In this document: positions 42,317-50,724 of the stretch, one piece after another
Layout: each line of letters begins with the position of its first letter
Position numbering within the stretch: position 1 is the first letter of the stretch
NCBI GenBank assembly: GCA_020633195.1
Contig: JACKEC010000031.1
Span: forward strand, 62,001-126,000
Direction of reading: 5' to 3'
DNA: 64,000 nucleotides
Origin: Sandaracinaceae bacterium
GTDB taxonomy: Bacteria; Myxococcota_A; Polyangia; Polyangiales; Sandaracinaceae
The notes under the pieces: generated by a model
Seen by the model: the letters and a program-made list of their open reading frames with translations, nothing else
The model's database searches: none
What the model was told of the DNA's origin: nothing
Made by a program: the position numbers and the translations under genes

Positions 42317-43096
42317 TCAGCAGCCGCCGGAGCAGAGCCCCGAGGTCGCGCCCGTCGTGACGACGTTGCCGTAGTACGTCATCTCGCCGTCGGACGGGCC
42401 GCGGCCCGTCGCCCAGCCGCCGCAGCTCAGGCCGTAGCGACCCACGCAGCCGAGATCACACTGCCGGTGGCACCAGAACCCGCCGCCGCTCGCGACGCAG
42501 GCGTCGTAGCAGTCGTCGTGGACGCGGCACCCGTCGTGGGTGATGCACGTCAGCGTCTCGAAGGTGCACGACTGATGGCGGCACGTCCCCGCATCCTCGA
42601 CGCAGACCGTCGTCGGCGTCCCGGGCGTGCAGGTGTCGGGGCAGCCCGAGCCGCAGGCGCCGCGGCACGTCGCGTGGTTGCCGAGGCCCGGATCGATCGG
42701 CGGCCCCGGCGCCTCGCACGCGAGGTCCGCGCCGACCTCGAAGGCGTTCTCCACGAGCAGGTCCTCGGCGGTCTGCATGCCGTCGCACTGCTCGTCGAGG
42801 AAGAGGTCGTAGACCGCGGGCGGCAGCGGGCCCATCAACGCGAGGACGCCGTCGAACGTCGCGGTGACGTGGACGGCGCTGCCCGCGAAGGGATCGGCGC
42901 CGTGCGGCACGACGTAGACGTCCGCGCCCGCGGCGCCGTCGCACTCGAGGTCGGCGAGCCCCGACACGCACACCGACTCGGTGATCGCGAACGCGGTGAC
43001 GGGGTCGTCGGCGCCGTCGCAAGCCGTGGGATAGACGTCGTTGGCCGAGGCCGTCGCCGGGACGAGGAGCGCGAGCGCGATGGCGACGCGCCTCAT
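42317..43096 (-). CDS. Secreted Cys-rich protein with phospholipase A2-like motif
   Basis: The 259-residue protein has signal MRRVAIALALLVPATASA and about 27 Cys. Residues 190-197 read C-R-V-H-D-D-C-Y, close to the phospholipase A2 active-site signature (C-x2-H-D-x-C), with the catalytic His193-Asp194 pair, and the surrounding Cys spacing (C..DGC, DACVASGG, CHRQC, CVGRYG) resembles a PLA2-type disulfide core. The N-terminal half is a separate beta-rich domain. If active it would be a calcium-dependent secreted lipase, plausible for a predatory myxobacterium (inference). Its ATG overlaps the stop of the preceding lipoprotein gene. Confidence 0.65.
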   Translation of the reverse strand: MRRVAIALALLVPATASANDVYPTACDGADDPVTAFAITESVCVSGLADLECDGAAGADVYVVPHGADPFAGSAVHVTATFDGVLALMGPLPPAVYDLFLDEQCDGMQTAEDLLVENAFEVGADLACEAPGPPIDPGLGNHATCRGACGSGCPDTCTPGTPTTVCVEDAGTCRHQSCTFETLTCITHDGCRVHDDCYDACVASGGGFWCHRQCDLGCVGRYGLSCGGWATGRGPSDGEMTYYGNVVTTGATSGLCSGGC

Positions 43097-44112
43097 GGCG
43101 CCCCCCGACCGCAGAGCACCGCGCGGTAGGCGAGCGGGAGCGCCGTGTCCCCGCCGATCGAGCGCTCGTCCCGAGCGCCGATCCAGAGGACGTACGACGT
43201 GCTCGGCGCGACCGGCACGGCGGCGAGCTCGGGGCTGTCGCCGATCTCCACCCCGGTCCCGAGCAGCTCGCGCCCGTCCGCCGAGAGCAGCATCACGTCG
43301 AGGTTCACGTCCGCCGAGGCGTGCTCGAGGCGGACGCGCAGCTCGGTGACCCCGGGGCCCGTCGTGATCTCGAACGCGTCGCGGTCGAGGTAGCTGTCGG
43401 CCGTGTTCGGCGGCGTCCCCGACACCCCCTCGAGGACCCGCGCGGCGTCGCGCGCGATCTCGAGGCCGGTCGGCTCCGCGCTGCCCCGGCCGAGCTCGAC
43501 CTGCGGGAACGACGCCCACCGCACCTGGATCGCGTCGTTGGCGCCCAGCACCGGCTCGCGCTCGAGGTGGTCCGCGGCCGCGTCCGACGCGCAGGTCCCG
43601 AGGTCGCCCGTGCGGAGCGTGACCGTGTAGGGGATCGGTGAGCTCGGCCCCGGCGCCTCCGAGGCGACGTGCACGAAGTAGCTGCCCGCGGGGACCTCGA
43701 TCGGGTGCGTCAGCGCCGCGCTCGTGGAGCTCATCCCCCACCAGGCGAGGAGCGCGCGGTCCGAGCTCCTGTGAATCGCCACCGCCCACGTGCCGCCGCG
43801 GCCCTCGTGCCGGAGGTCGGCCTGGAGCCACGTCGGCTCGGTCACCTCGAGCGCGTAGCCGTCCGAGTCGGCCCACGTCTCGTTGCCGTCCCGCGCGTCC
43901 GCCGTGCCCTCGAAGAGCGCCGTCTGCCCGGCGGCGAGCCGGACCTCCGTGGGCGTGGCCGTCCCGGAGAAGAACGGATCGTTGTCGGCCGTCGCGCGCT
44001 CCGCGAAGCGGAAGTCGACCGCGATCGGGTCGTCGACGTCGCCCGTCGAGGTGCGCCCCGCCGTACACCCGAGGAGGGTGCTCACGAGGAGGAGCGCGGT
44101 GATCCGAGACAC
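43093..44112 (-). CDS. Lipoprotein with pre-peptidase-like beta-sandwich repeats
   Basis: A 339-residue lipoprotein starting with GTG 44112 (SRITALLLVSTLLGC). Two related beta-sandwich segments, about residues 60-165 and 230-335, contain LTHPIEVPAGSYFVHV and LRVRLEHASADVNLDVMLLSADG..SPSTSYVLWIG-type strands, which recall bacterial pre-peptidase C-terminal (PPC) domains found on secreted enzymes. I do not assign the family firmly. It overlaps the PLA2-like gene downstream by 4 nt, so the lipoprotein and the secreted Cys-rich protein are co-translated. It lies 36 nt after the hybrid histidine kinase. Confidence 0.68.
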   Translation of the reverse strand: MSRITALLLVSTLLGCTAGRTSTGDVDDPIAVDFRFAERATADNDPFFSGTATPTEVRLAAGQTALFEGTADARDGNETWADSDGYALEVTEPTWLQADLRHEGRGGTWAVAIHRSSDRALLAWWGMSSTSAALTHPIEVPAGSYFVHVASEAPGPSSPIPYTVTLRTGDLGTCASDAAADHLEREPVLGANDAIQVRWASFPQVELGRGSAEPTGLEIARDAARVLEGVSGTPPNTADSYLDRDAFEITTGPGVTELRVRLEHASADVNLDVMLLSADGRELLGTGVEIGDSPELAAVPVAPSTSYVLWIGARDERSIGGDTALPLAYRAVLCGRGAP

Positions 44113-44148
44113 GACGCGGATCAGCCTACACCCAGAGACGACCCCAGA

Positions 44149-45636
44149 TCACGCCTCCACGTCGGGTCGGGCCGCCGCGCGTCCTTGGGCGTCGAGGGCC
44201 CGCGCGATCGCGCGGCTCAGGTCGTCGACCGAGTACGGCTTGGGGAGCACGGCGTCGACGTCACCGAGGCTCGGCGGCGGCCCCTCGTCGATCACGCCGC
44301 TCGTGAGGATGGTGCGGAGGTCGGGGTAGCGCTCGCGCACCCACCGCACGAGCTCGGTCCCCGCGGAATGGGGGAGGACGAGATCCGTGATCAGGAGGTC
44401 CGGCAGGGGCTCGCCGCTCGCCTCGAGCCACTCCCGCGCCTCGAGCCCCGACGCCACCGCGTGCGCCTCGTGACCGAGCATCTCGAGCACCCGCACGAGC
44501 GGGTCGGCGATCCCCTGATCGTCCTCCACCAACAGGATCCGCGCGCGCCCCTCGAAGGCGAGCGCCCGGGTCGGGACGACGGGCACCTCGTCGGCGCTCT
44601 CCGCGACGTCGAGGAGGATTTCGAAGCGCGTCCCCTCGCCAACGGTCGAGTCGACGGTGATGGTGCCCCCGAGCTGAGAGACCGTGCCGTGGACGGTCGC
44701 CAGCCCGAGCCCGCTCCCTCGGTCCGAGCGGGTGGTGAAGTACGGCTCGAAGATCCGCGGCAGCACGTCGCTCGGGATCCCGACCCCGGTGTCCTCGACC
44801 GAGAGGCGCACGAGCCGCCGCCCCGCCTCGGTCACGTTCCGCGCGCGGATCGAGAGCTTCCCCCCGCGCGGCATCGCGTGGCGGGCGTTGACCACGAGGT
44901 TCGTGAGGATGCGCTGGACCTGCACCGGGGCCGCGCGGATCGGGTCGAGGTCCGGAGGCACGTCGACCTCCAAATCGATCTCGTCCCCGAGCAAGCGGTC
45001 GAGCAGCGACTGCAGCATCAGGAGCGTCCCGCGGAGATCGAGGTGGAGCGGGAGGACGAGCTCGCGGCCACCGAACGCGAGGAGCTGCCGGATCAGGTCG
45101 GCGCCGCGCGCCGCGACGTCGGCGATCTCTCGGACGTGCTCGTGCTCGGCGGAGTCCTCGGGGAGCGCGCGCTCGAGCAGCGCCGCGCGCCCCATCGTGA
45201 CCGTGAGGAGGTTGTTGAAGTCGTGGGCGATCGACGTCGCGAGCTCCCCGAGCATCACCAACCGATCCCGCGGCTCCGTCCCCTCGCGCGACTCGGTGGC
45301 GACGCGCTCTGCGATCGCCTCGCGCGACACCACGCCGACGATCTGCTGATCGCGCTCGACCGCGACGAAGTGCTGCTCCGTCTCTTCGATGCGCGTGAGC
45401 ACCTCCTGCGCGGAGGTCCCGAAGGGCACGGCGGTCGTCGGCTGCAGGGGCAGATCGTCGAGGCGGCGCGTGGGCTGCTGACCCACGGCGGCCTTGGGGA
45501 GGAGCAGGTAGCGCCCGTCCGACGACTCGACCACGACGGGCTGCCCGCGCTCGAGGGTCGGGATCGCGCTCGAGAGCAGCGCGTGCTCCCGGTAGACCTC
45601 CACCGGACGCGCGAGCTCGCCGACCGAGGCGGCCAT
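44149..45636 (-). CDS. CBS-histidine kinase-receiver hybrid sensor
   Basis: The 495-residue cytosolic protein starts at ATG 45636. An N-terminal CBS-like pair (about residues 10-115; PTLERGQPVVVESSDG, VPFGTSAQEVLTRI..HFVAVERDQQIVGVVSRE) suggests nucleotide sensing. A HisKA helix has His138 (SIAHDFNNLLT), followed by HATPase motifs Asn250 (NLVVNARHAM), DTGVG (282-286) and GSGLGLATV. A C-terminal receiver has LVEDDQG and phospho-Asp418. It lacks membrane segments, so it senses a cytoplasmic signal. The start overlaps the stop of the small gene upstream (tgatg). Confidence 0.9.
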   Translation of the reverse strand: MAASVGELARPVEVYREHALLSSAIPTLERGQPVVVESSDGRYLLLPKAAVGQQPTRRLDDLPLQPTTAVPFGTSAQEVLTRIEETEQHFVAVERDQQIVGVVSREAIAERVATESREGTEPRDRLVMLGELATSIAHDFNNLLTVTMGRAALLERALPEDSAEHEHVREIADVAARGADLIRQLLAFGGRELVLPLHLDLRGTLLMLQSLLDRLLGDEIDLEVDVPPDLDPIRAAPVQVQRILTNLVVNARHAMPRGGKLSIRARNVTEAGRRLVRLSVEDTGVGIPSDVLPRIFEPYFTTRSDRGSGLGLATVHGTVSQLGGTITVDSTVGEGTRFEILLDVAESADEVPVVPTRALAFEGRARILLVEDDQGIADPLVRVLEMLGHEAHAVASGLEAREWLEASGEPLPDLLITDLVLPHSAGTELVRWVRERYPDLRTILTSGVIDEGPPPSLGDVDAVLPKPYSVDDLSRAIARALDAQGRAAARPDVEA

Positions 45637-45986
45637 CAGACCTCGACCGCCAGGCTCACCGTGACCTCGCCGTCCACGGTGACCTGAAGGCACGCGGTCT
45701 CGTCCATGAGGGCGGCGCCGTTCTCCACGAGCAGCGCCACGAGCCGCTCCTGGCCGAGCATCCGCGTCCGCGAGCGCAGCACGATCGCCGCCTCGACCAC
45801 GGGGTGCTCGATCGTGACCAGCTCGTAGAGGCCGGGCAGCAGGCGCTCCATCGACTCGAACAGCGCCTTGGGCCCGATCGACGCGCGCCGGCCCACGAGG
45901 AGCCCGTCGCCGACGGGGGGCAACTGGAATTGCCGGAAGCCCAGCATGACGCGGACCTGCTTACCGGGGGCAGCGGGGTCGGACAT
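45636..45986 (-). CDS. Small conserved protein, operon leader of the hybrid kinase
   Basis: The 116-residue soluble protein starts at ATG 45986 (MSDPAAPG); an in-frame ATG at 45998 would add four residues. It has VMLGFRQFQLPPVGDGLLVGRRASIG and later LVALLVENGAALMDE..LQVTVDGEVTVSLAVEV, a mixed alpha/beta pattern I do not recognise. Its TGA overlaps the kinase ATG, so it is probably a partner of the CBS-kinase, for example a ligand-binding or adaptor protein (inference). Confidence 0.65.
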   Translation of the reverse strand: MSDPAAPGKQVRVMLGFRQFQLPPVGDGLLVGRRASIGPKALFESMERLLPGLYELVTIEHPVVEAAIVLRSRTRMLGQERLVALLVENGAALMDETACLQVTVDGEVTVSLAVEV

Positions 45987-46040
45987 GGCCGGCAGCATAC
46001 CGCGACGAAGGAACGCGTGCTGTCGAGAAGCCGAGCTCGA

Positions 46041-46550
46041 TCAGGCGGGCTTCTCGAAACGGATCAGGACGGCGCCGCCATCCACCGTCGCTCCCTCGCT
46101 CACCAGGACCTCGGCCACGACGCCGGCGAGGGGCGCGCGCAGCTCGTTCTCCATCTTCATCGCCTCGATGACGACGGCGGGATCGTCGAGCTCGACGGAC
46201 TGCCCCTTGGAGACCAGCACCTTGACGACGCGGCCCGGCATGGGCGCGCGGATCTCCGTCGCCCCGCTGCCGAGCGAGCCGCCCGAGCCGCTCTTCCGGG
46301 CGCGCATCCGGTCGGAGAGGATCTCCGCGATCGCGCGGGCCTCGCCGGCCGCGAGCTGCATCGCCTCGGGCTTGCCCCCCGTGGCGACGTCGAACATCCG
46401 GCCGTCGATGCGCAGGCTCAGGCCGCCGGGGACGCGGACGACGTCTACGTCCTGGGCCTTGCCGTCGAGGGAGACGGAGACGCGTCCGTCGGGCGCCACC
46501 ACGACGTCCACGTCGCGCGCCTCACCGTCGATCGTCACGCGGTACTTCAT
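46041..46550 (-). CDS. Biotin carboxyl carrier protein-like
   Basis: The 169-residue protein starts at ATG 46550. The N-terminal half is three beta-rich repeats of about 20 residues (YRVTIDGEARDVDV, VSVSLDGKAQDVDV, LSLRIDGRMFDV). The C-terminal 80 residues are a biotinyl domain with the EAMKMEN motif and biotin-acceptor Lys132. Such carriers feed acyl-CoA or pyruvate carboxylases; no carboxylase genes are in the window, so the partner is encoded elsewhere. It is divergent from the CPBP protease with 31 nt between starts. Confidence 0.9.
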   Translation of the reverse strand: MKYRVTIDGEARDVDVVVAPDGRVSVSLDGKAQDVDVVRVPGGLSLRIDGRMFDVATGGKPEAMQLAAGEARAIAEILSDRMRARKSGSGGSLGSGATEIRAPMPGRVVKVLVSKGQSVELDDPAVVIEAMKMENELRAPLAGVVAEVLVSEGATVDGGAVLIRFEKPA

Positions 46551-46581
46551 CGCGCGGGAAGCTAGCATGCGGGAGGCGTGT

Positions 46582-47355
46582 ATGAAGACCGTGGACGATA
46601 GGCCCCCAGCGAAGCCCGAGACTCGCGTGGAGAAGAAGCCCCGCGAGCCCAAGACATCGCGTCTCAAGGCGTGGGCCACGCATCGTCACGACCCGCTGAC
46701 GAGCCTGCTCCTGACCATCCCGGTCTTCCTCGTCTACCACCTCGGCATCCTCCTCATCGAGATGCGCAACGGGGTGGACCTGGTCAGCGGGCTCACCTTC
46801 GAGCTGCTGCACCGGAGCCTGCTCGGCTACGTCGGGCTCACGTTGGGCTACGCCGCCGCGATCGCGGTCACCGTCTGGATCCTCCGCAAGAAGGGCAAGA
46901 TCAAGCCCGCGGAGTGGCTGCCCGTGCTCGGCGAGAGCGTCGTGCTCGCCGTGATCATGAGCTTCACGATCGGCTGGGCGACCTCGCACCTGTTCCCGGG
47001 GCAGACCGGCCCGACGCCGATGGGTCCGCTCACGAAGCTCGTGATGGCGGCGGGCGCGGGCTTCCACGAGGAGCTCGTGTTCCGCGTGATCCTGTTCGGC
47101 GGCGGCACCTGGGTGCTGCAGAAGGCAATGCGCGAGAAGTCGGCGCTCAAGCCCGCGCTCGTCATGGCGCTGTTCTCGTCGATCGTGTTCAGCGCGATCC
47201 ACTACGTCGGCCCGTTCGGCGACACCTTCCGGGTCGAGAGCTTCGTCTTCCGGATGCTCGCCGGCCTGTTCCTGGCCGGGGTGTACCGCTGGCGAGGCTT
47301 CGCCGTCGCGGTCTACACCCACGCGATCTACGACCTGATCGTGTTCTTCCTGTAG
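46582..47355 (+). CDS. CPBP family intramembrane metalloprotease
   Basis: A 257-residue membrane protein with about six helices. The motifs of the CAAX/CPBP (Abi) family are in place: FHEELVFR (E-E-x3-R metal site), FSAIHYVG and THAIYDLIV with conserved His. Gggagg at 46571 precedes the ATG at 46582 with good spacing, while an in-frame ATG at 46567 lies before the ribosome site. Members cleave or process membrane proteins, prenylated peptides or bacteriocins; substrate unknown. Downstream is an 11-bp hairpin and the second dispersed repeat. Confidence 0.9.
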   Translation: MKTVDDRPPAKPETRVEKKPREPKTSRLKAWATHRHDPLTSLLLTIPVFLVYHLGILLIEMRNGVDLVSGLTFELLHRSLLGYVGLTLGYAAAIAVTVWILRKKGKIKPAEWLPVLGESVVLAVIMSFTIGWATSHLFPGQTGPTPMGPLTKLVMAAGAGFHEELVFRVILFGGGTWVLQKAMREKSALKPALVMALFSSIVFSAIHYVGPFGDTFRVESFVFRMLAGLFLAGVYRWRGFAVAVYTHAIYDLIVFFL

Positions 47356-47379
47356 CAGGCTGCTGACAAGCAGCCTGCT
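47354..47379 (+). terminator. 11-bp hairpin overlapping the protease stop codon
   Basis: Arms at 47354-47364 and 47369-47379 are perfectly complementary around a gaca loop, starting within the stop codon. It has no T-run, and the right arm is also the first part of the dispersed repeat. Confidence 0.5.
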
Positions 47380-47590
47380 TCCGTGCCGCGCGCGAAGCGC
47401 GCATGCCCGTGCCCGTGCCCGTGCCCGGACCGTTCCCGTCAACCGTTCCCGAAGATGGCGCGTGATCTCGGGCACGGGGAACGCTCACGGGTCACGGGCG
47501 GGCACGGGCAAGGGCACGGGCAAGGGCACGGGCAAGGGCACGGAGCAGGCTCCGAAACGGTCCCTTCGGGCCCATTTCAGCAGCCTGTAG
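47368..47590. repeat. Dispersed intergenic repeat, copy 2 (long palindrome)
   Basis: The first 48 nt match copy 1 (from 23741) at 47 positions. The left half has cccgtg units (about 47403-47428) and the right half gggcacgggcaa units (about 47500-47545); these are mutually complementary, giving a large stem. The last bases contain cagcagcctg, matching the reverse complement of the left flank caggctgctg. It fills the gap between two convergent genes, so it could terminate both. Confidence 0.75.
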
Positions 47591-47594
47591 TCCC

Positions 47595-48047
47595 TCAGCC
47601 CTCGAGCGCGGCGAGCCAGCTCGGGAGCCAGGCGATGGCGTCTTCGTCGGGGGCGGGGTGGTCGGTGGCGTCGAGGAGCAGCGCCTCGCCCACCGGCTTC
47701 GCGCCGCAGGCCTCGAGGATCTCGATCCACTTCTTCGGGCCACCGCAGAAGGTGTCCTTGTAGTTGCGGTCGCCCATGCCCACGAGGCCGTACCGGAGGT
47801 GGCCGAGGTCGGGCTTGGCGGCGACGAGCTCGTCGTAGAGGCCCTCGACGTTCTGGGGCACGTCGCCGAGGCCCGTGGTGGAGCTCACGACGAGGAGCGT
47901 CTCGCAGGCGTCGAGCCCGGCCTCGTCGAGGCCACCTTCGCTGACCACCTCGACCTCGTGGCCGAGGGCCTCGAGCTCGTCCTTCACGAGGTCGCCGACC
48001 ATCTCGGCGTTGCCCATCTCCGAGCCGACGATCATCCGGATCTGCAT
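47595..48047 (-). CDS. Flavodoxin-like (MioC-type) protein
   Basis: The 150-residue protein has flavodoxin signatures: phosphate loop SEMGNAEMV (about residues 9-17), SSTTGLGDVPQN (FMN-contact loop, about 55-66) and GMGDRNYKDTFCGG near residues 91-104. This size and the G-x-G-D-x-x-Y segment match MioC and sulphite-reductase-type flavodoxins. It carries electrons via FMN; the nearby FprA-like reductase is a candidate donor (inference). It is divergent from folE. Confidence 0.9.
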   Translation of the reverse strand: MQIRMIVGSEMGNAEMVGDLVKDELEALGHEVEVVSEGGLDEAGLDACETLLVVSSTTGLGDVPQNVEGLYDELVAAKPDLGHLRYGLVGMGDRNYKDTFCGGPKKWIEILEACGAKPVGEALLLDATDHPAPDEDAIAWLPSWLAALEG

Positions 48048-48118
48048 CGCGCGCGGACGGTAGTGCCCACGGCCCGGGAACGCTCGTGCGCACCATCACG
48101 GCGTGCTATCGGCACCGG

Positions 48119-48718
48119 ATGAGCGACTGGAAACGAAGCCCCGAGGAGACCCTGGCCGCCGAGGCGCACATCAAGGCGCTGCTCGAGTACATCGGCGACG
48201 ACCCCAACCGCGAGGGCCTCCGCGAGACCCCGGAGCGAGTCGTTCGCGCCTTCGCCGAGCACTTCGCCGGCTACACCGACGACCCGAAGGAGCACCTCGC
48301 GACGACGTTCGGCGAGGTCAACGGGTACGACGAGCTGGTCCTCGTCACCGACATCCAGCTGCACAGCCACTGCGAGCACCACATGGTGCCGTTCGTCGGC
48401 AAGGCGCACGTGGCCTACATCCCGGGCGGCCGCGTGGTCGGCTTGAGCAAGCTCGCCCGCGTCGTCGACGTCTTCGCGCGCCGTCTACAGGTGCAAGAGA
48501 AGCTGACGGCTCAGATCGCCGACACGATCAACGAGGAGCTGCAGCCGCAGGGCGTGGCGGTGATCATCCAGGCCCAGCACTTCTGCATGTGTTACCGCGG
48601 CGTCCGCAAGCCGGGCTCGTGGACCACGACCTCGAAGCTGCACGGCGTGTTCCTCCGCGACGCGGCCGCGCGCATGGAGCTGTTCACGCTCATCGGCATG
48701 AAGCCCGAGATCAATTGA
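48119..48718 (+). CDS. folE: GTP cyclohydrolase I
   Basis: The 199-residue enzyme makes dihydroneopterin triphosphate from GTP, the first step of folate and pterin synthesis. Its zinc ligands and active site are clear: HCEHHMVPF with Cys85 and His88, and HFCMCYRG with Cys156; here Cys158 replaces a Thr seen in many homologues. NREGLRETPERV, YIPGGRVVGLSKLARVV and GVRKPGSWTTTS are typical of the family and cover the whole length. The start is the ATG at 48119, just after a divergent promoter region. It is followed on the opposite strand by the convergent ferredoxin reductase gene. Confidence 0.96.
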   Translation: MSDWKRSPEETLAAEAHIKALLEYIGDDPNREGLRETPERVVRAFAEHFAGYTDDPKEHLATTFGEVNGYDELVLVTDIQLHSHCEHHMVPFVGKAHVAYIPGGRVVGLSKLARVVDVFARRLQVQEKLTAQIADTINEELQPQGVAVIIQAQHFCMCYRGVRKPGSWTTTSKLHGVFLRDAAARMELFTLIGMKPEIN

Positions 48719-48733
48719 TCCGGGCCCGGCCCG

Positions 48734-50032
48734 CTACTCGCCGGCGGCGAGGAGGTCGGCCATCGACGTGATCTTCACGCGGGGCGTCGGCTCGGTGGCC
48801 GCGCCGCGCTCGCGCTCGTCGATCTTGCCCCAGCCGGCGTAGTCGACGACGCGCACGCCGCGCTCTCGGAGCAGCGCGGCGAGGCCGTCGCCGCCCGCGC
48901 GGCCGCCGTCCTCGAGCTCGTCGTAGACCTTCGCGGCCACGTCGCCGCTGTCGCCGCGGTTGGTCGCGATCACGCCGCTCGGGCCGCGCTTGGCCCAGCC
49001 CACCGCGTACAGGCGGTCGGCGATCTTCCCGGCGTCGTTCTCGAAGCAGGTGCCCCACGTCGCGACGGGGACACCCTCGAGCGGCTTCGCGAGGTAGCCG
49101 ATCGCGGTGACCACCGTGCCGACCTCGATCACGTAGGTCTCGCCGGTCTCCTTCAGGCGGCCGTCGACGAGCTCGGTGACGGCGACCTCGAGGCCCGTGA
49201 CGTGATCCTCGCCGAGGATGCGCACGGGCGCCGCGAAGAAGCGCATGTGCAGGCGCTGCGGCTTGTCGTCGGGGCGATCGAGCGAGTAGCTCCGCAGCGT
49301 CTCGACGATCTTCTCCATCTTCTTCTGCTGCTTCGGATCGTCGATGTGCACCTCGTCGGGCACCTGGGCCGGATCGACGATCGCCACCGTCCGCGTCATC
49401 TCACCGAGCTCGCGCAGCTCGGCGGTGGTGAAGCTCGCCTGCGCGGGGCCGCGGCGACCGAGCATGTAGATGTCGGTGTACTCGGACGACTCGATCTTCC
49501 GCATCGCGTAGTCGGGGATGTCGGTCTTGACCATCTCGTCCCGCTCGCGGCTCAGCACGCGGACCACGTCGATCGCGACGTTCCCGTTCCCGATGACGGC
49601 GATCCCGGGGCCGCGCAGCTCGGGGTCGAGATCGCTGAAGTCGGGGTGCCCGTTGTACCAGCCGCTCAGCTGACGCGAGCCGTATACGCCGGGGAGATTC
49701 TCGCCCTCGATGCCGAGGGGCCGGTCCTCGGTGACGCCGACCGCGAGGACCACCGCGTCGTAGCGCTCGAGCAGCTCGGCGACGCTCACGTCCCTGTCGA
49801 CCTCGACGTTGCCGAAGTAGCGGACGTTGTCGCGCATCGCCGTGCGGTCGAAGACGCGCCAGACGTTCTTCGTGCCCTGGTGATCGGGGGCCACGCCGCT
49901 CCGGACGAGCCCGTACGGGGTCGGCAGGCGGTCGATGATGTCGACCCGGACCTCCGGGTCCTTCTTGCAGAGGGCCTCGGCGCAGTAGAAACCCGCGGGG
50001 CCGCTCCCCACGATGGCGACGTGTCGCGTCAT
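48734..50032 (-). CDS. FprA/adrenodoxin reductase-type ferredoxin-NADP+ reductase
   Basis: The 432-residue flavoprotein has the FAD-binding fold VAIVGSGPAGFYCAEAL (5-21), LPTPYGLVRSGVAPDHQ (36-52), VLAVGV, GNGNVAIDVVRVLSR (NADP-binding Rossmann segment, about 161-176) and GWAKRGPSGVIATNRGD. These match FprA/adrenodoxin reductase in order and length (about 450). It transfers electrons between NADPH and ferredoxin or flavodoxin. No ferredoxin gene is adjacent, but a flavodoxin lies 700 nt downstream on the same strand. The start is ATG 50032. Confidence 0.92.
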   Translation of the reverse strand: MTRHVAIVGSGPAGFYCAEALCKKDPEVRVDIIDRLPTPYGLVRSGVAPDHQGTKNVWRVFDRTAMRDNVRYFGNVEVDRDVSVAELLERYDAVVLAVGVTEDRPLGIEGENLPGVYGSRQLSGWYNGHPDFSDLDPELRGPGIAVIGNGNVAIDVVRVLSRERDEMVKTDIPDYAMRKIESSEYTDIYMLGRRGPAQASFTTAELRELGEMTRTVAIVDPAQVPDEVHIDDPKQQKKMEKIVETLRSYSLDRPDDKPQRLHMRFFAAPVRILGEDHVTGLEVAVTELVDGRLKETGETYVIEVGTVVTAIGYLAKPLEGVPVATWGTCFENDAGKIADRLYAVGWAKRGPSGVIATNRGDSGDVAAKVYDELEDGGRAGGDGLAALLRERGVRVVDYAGWGKIDERERGAATEPTPRVKITSMADLLAAGE

Positions 50033-50137
50033 GGCCGGCCCCCTTAGCGCAAGCGGCTTGCCTGGTCCACGATCCCGTGGAAAATGCGGCTCTCCCGGCC
50101 CGGCCGGAATATCCTCGACGCGCTCACGCGATCAACG

Positions 50138-50617
50138 ATGCGAATGACTCGATCCACTGCCTGGCTTTTGCTCTTCGCCGGCCTGTCGGCCCTCGCGGGC
50201 TGCAGCACCGGGAACATCCCGAACACCGACGTCGCCGACAACTCCGAGAACCGCGAGGTCCTCGAGTTCGTCGAGCGCTACCGGCACGCCGTCGAGCGGC
50301 GCCGCGTGGGCGAGATCCTCACGCTCGTGTCCGAGCGGTTCTTCGACGACAACGGGACCATCCAGACCGAGGACGACAGGGACTACGACCAGCTCCGCGA
50401 AGAGCTCGGCCGCTTCGAGGAGCTCCTCGACGTCCGCTACGAGATGCGATACCGGCGGGTGACCTTCCGCTCCGATCGCGTCCTCGTCGACTTCACGTAC
50501 ACGGCGAGCTTCAAGATCGCGACGCCCACCGGGGACCGCTGGGAAACCCGCCTCCGCGACAACCGGATCGAGCTGGTCCGGGAGTCGGGCGAATTCCGCA
50601 TCATCTCGGGCATCTGA
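50138..50617 (+). CDS. Small lipoprotein with SnoaL/NTF2-like appearance
   Basis: A 159-residue lipoprotein with signal TRSTAWLLLFAGLSALAGC; ATG 50138 is chosen over 50084 because it directly precedes the signal. The mature domain (about 40-150) has helix FVERYRHAVERRRVGEILTLVSERF followed by strands YEMRYRRVTFRSDRVLVDFTYTASFKI and FRIISGI, the helix-then-curved-sheet order of an NTF2-like fold. Function unknown. It precedes the MshEN-REC-TPR gene by about 110 nt. Confidence 0.75.
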   Translation: MRMTRSTAWLLLFAGLSALAGCSTGNIPNTDVADNSENREVLEFVERYRHAVERRRVGEILTLVSERFFDDNGTIQTEDDRDYDQLREELGRFEELLDVRYEMRYRRVTFRSDRVLVDFTYTASFKIATPTGDRWETRLRDNRIELVRESGEFRIISGI

Positions 50618-50724
50618 CGGTCATTGCTACCGACCCGCCGGCCGGGCTACCATCACGTCACCGAATCGAGGTGAGCGTCGGAGCCCGTGGTGGGCTCTGA
50701 GGGGTCACCTGTGCCCAGGGGACG

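Noticed and set aside
47400..47545. Apparent CRISPR-like or tandem array of cccgtg/gggcac units
   Set aside because: Units are 6-12 bp, contiguous and without spacers, so it is a low-complexity palindrome, not a CRISPR array.
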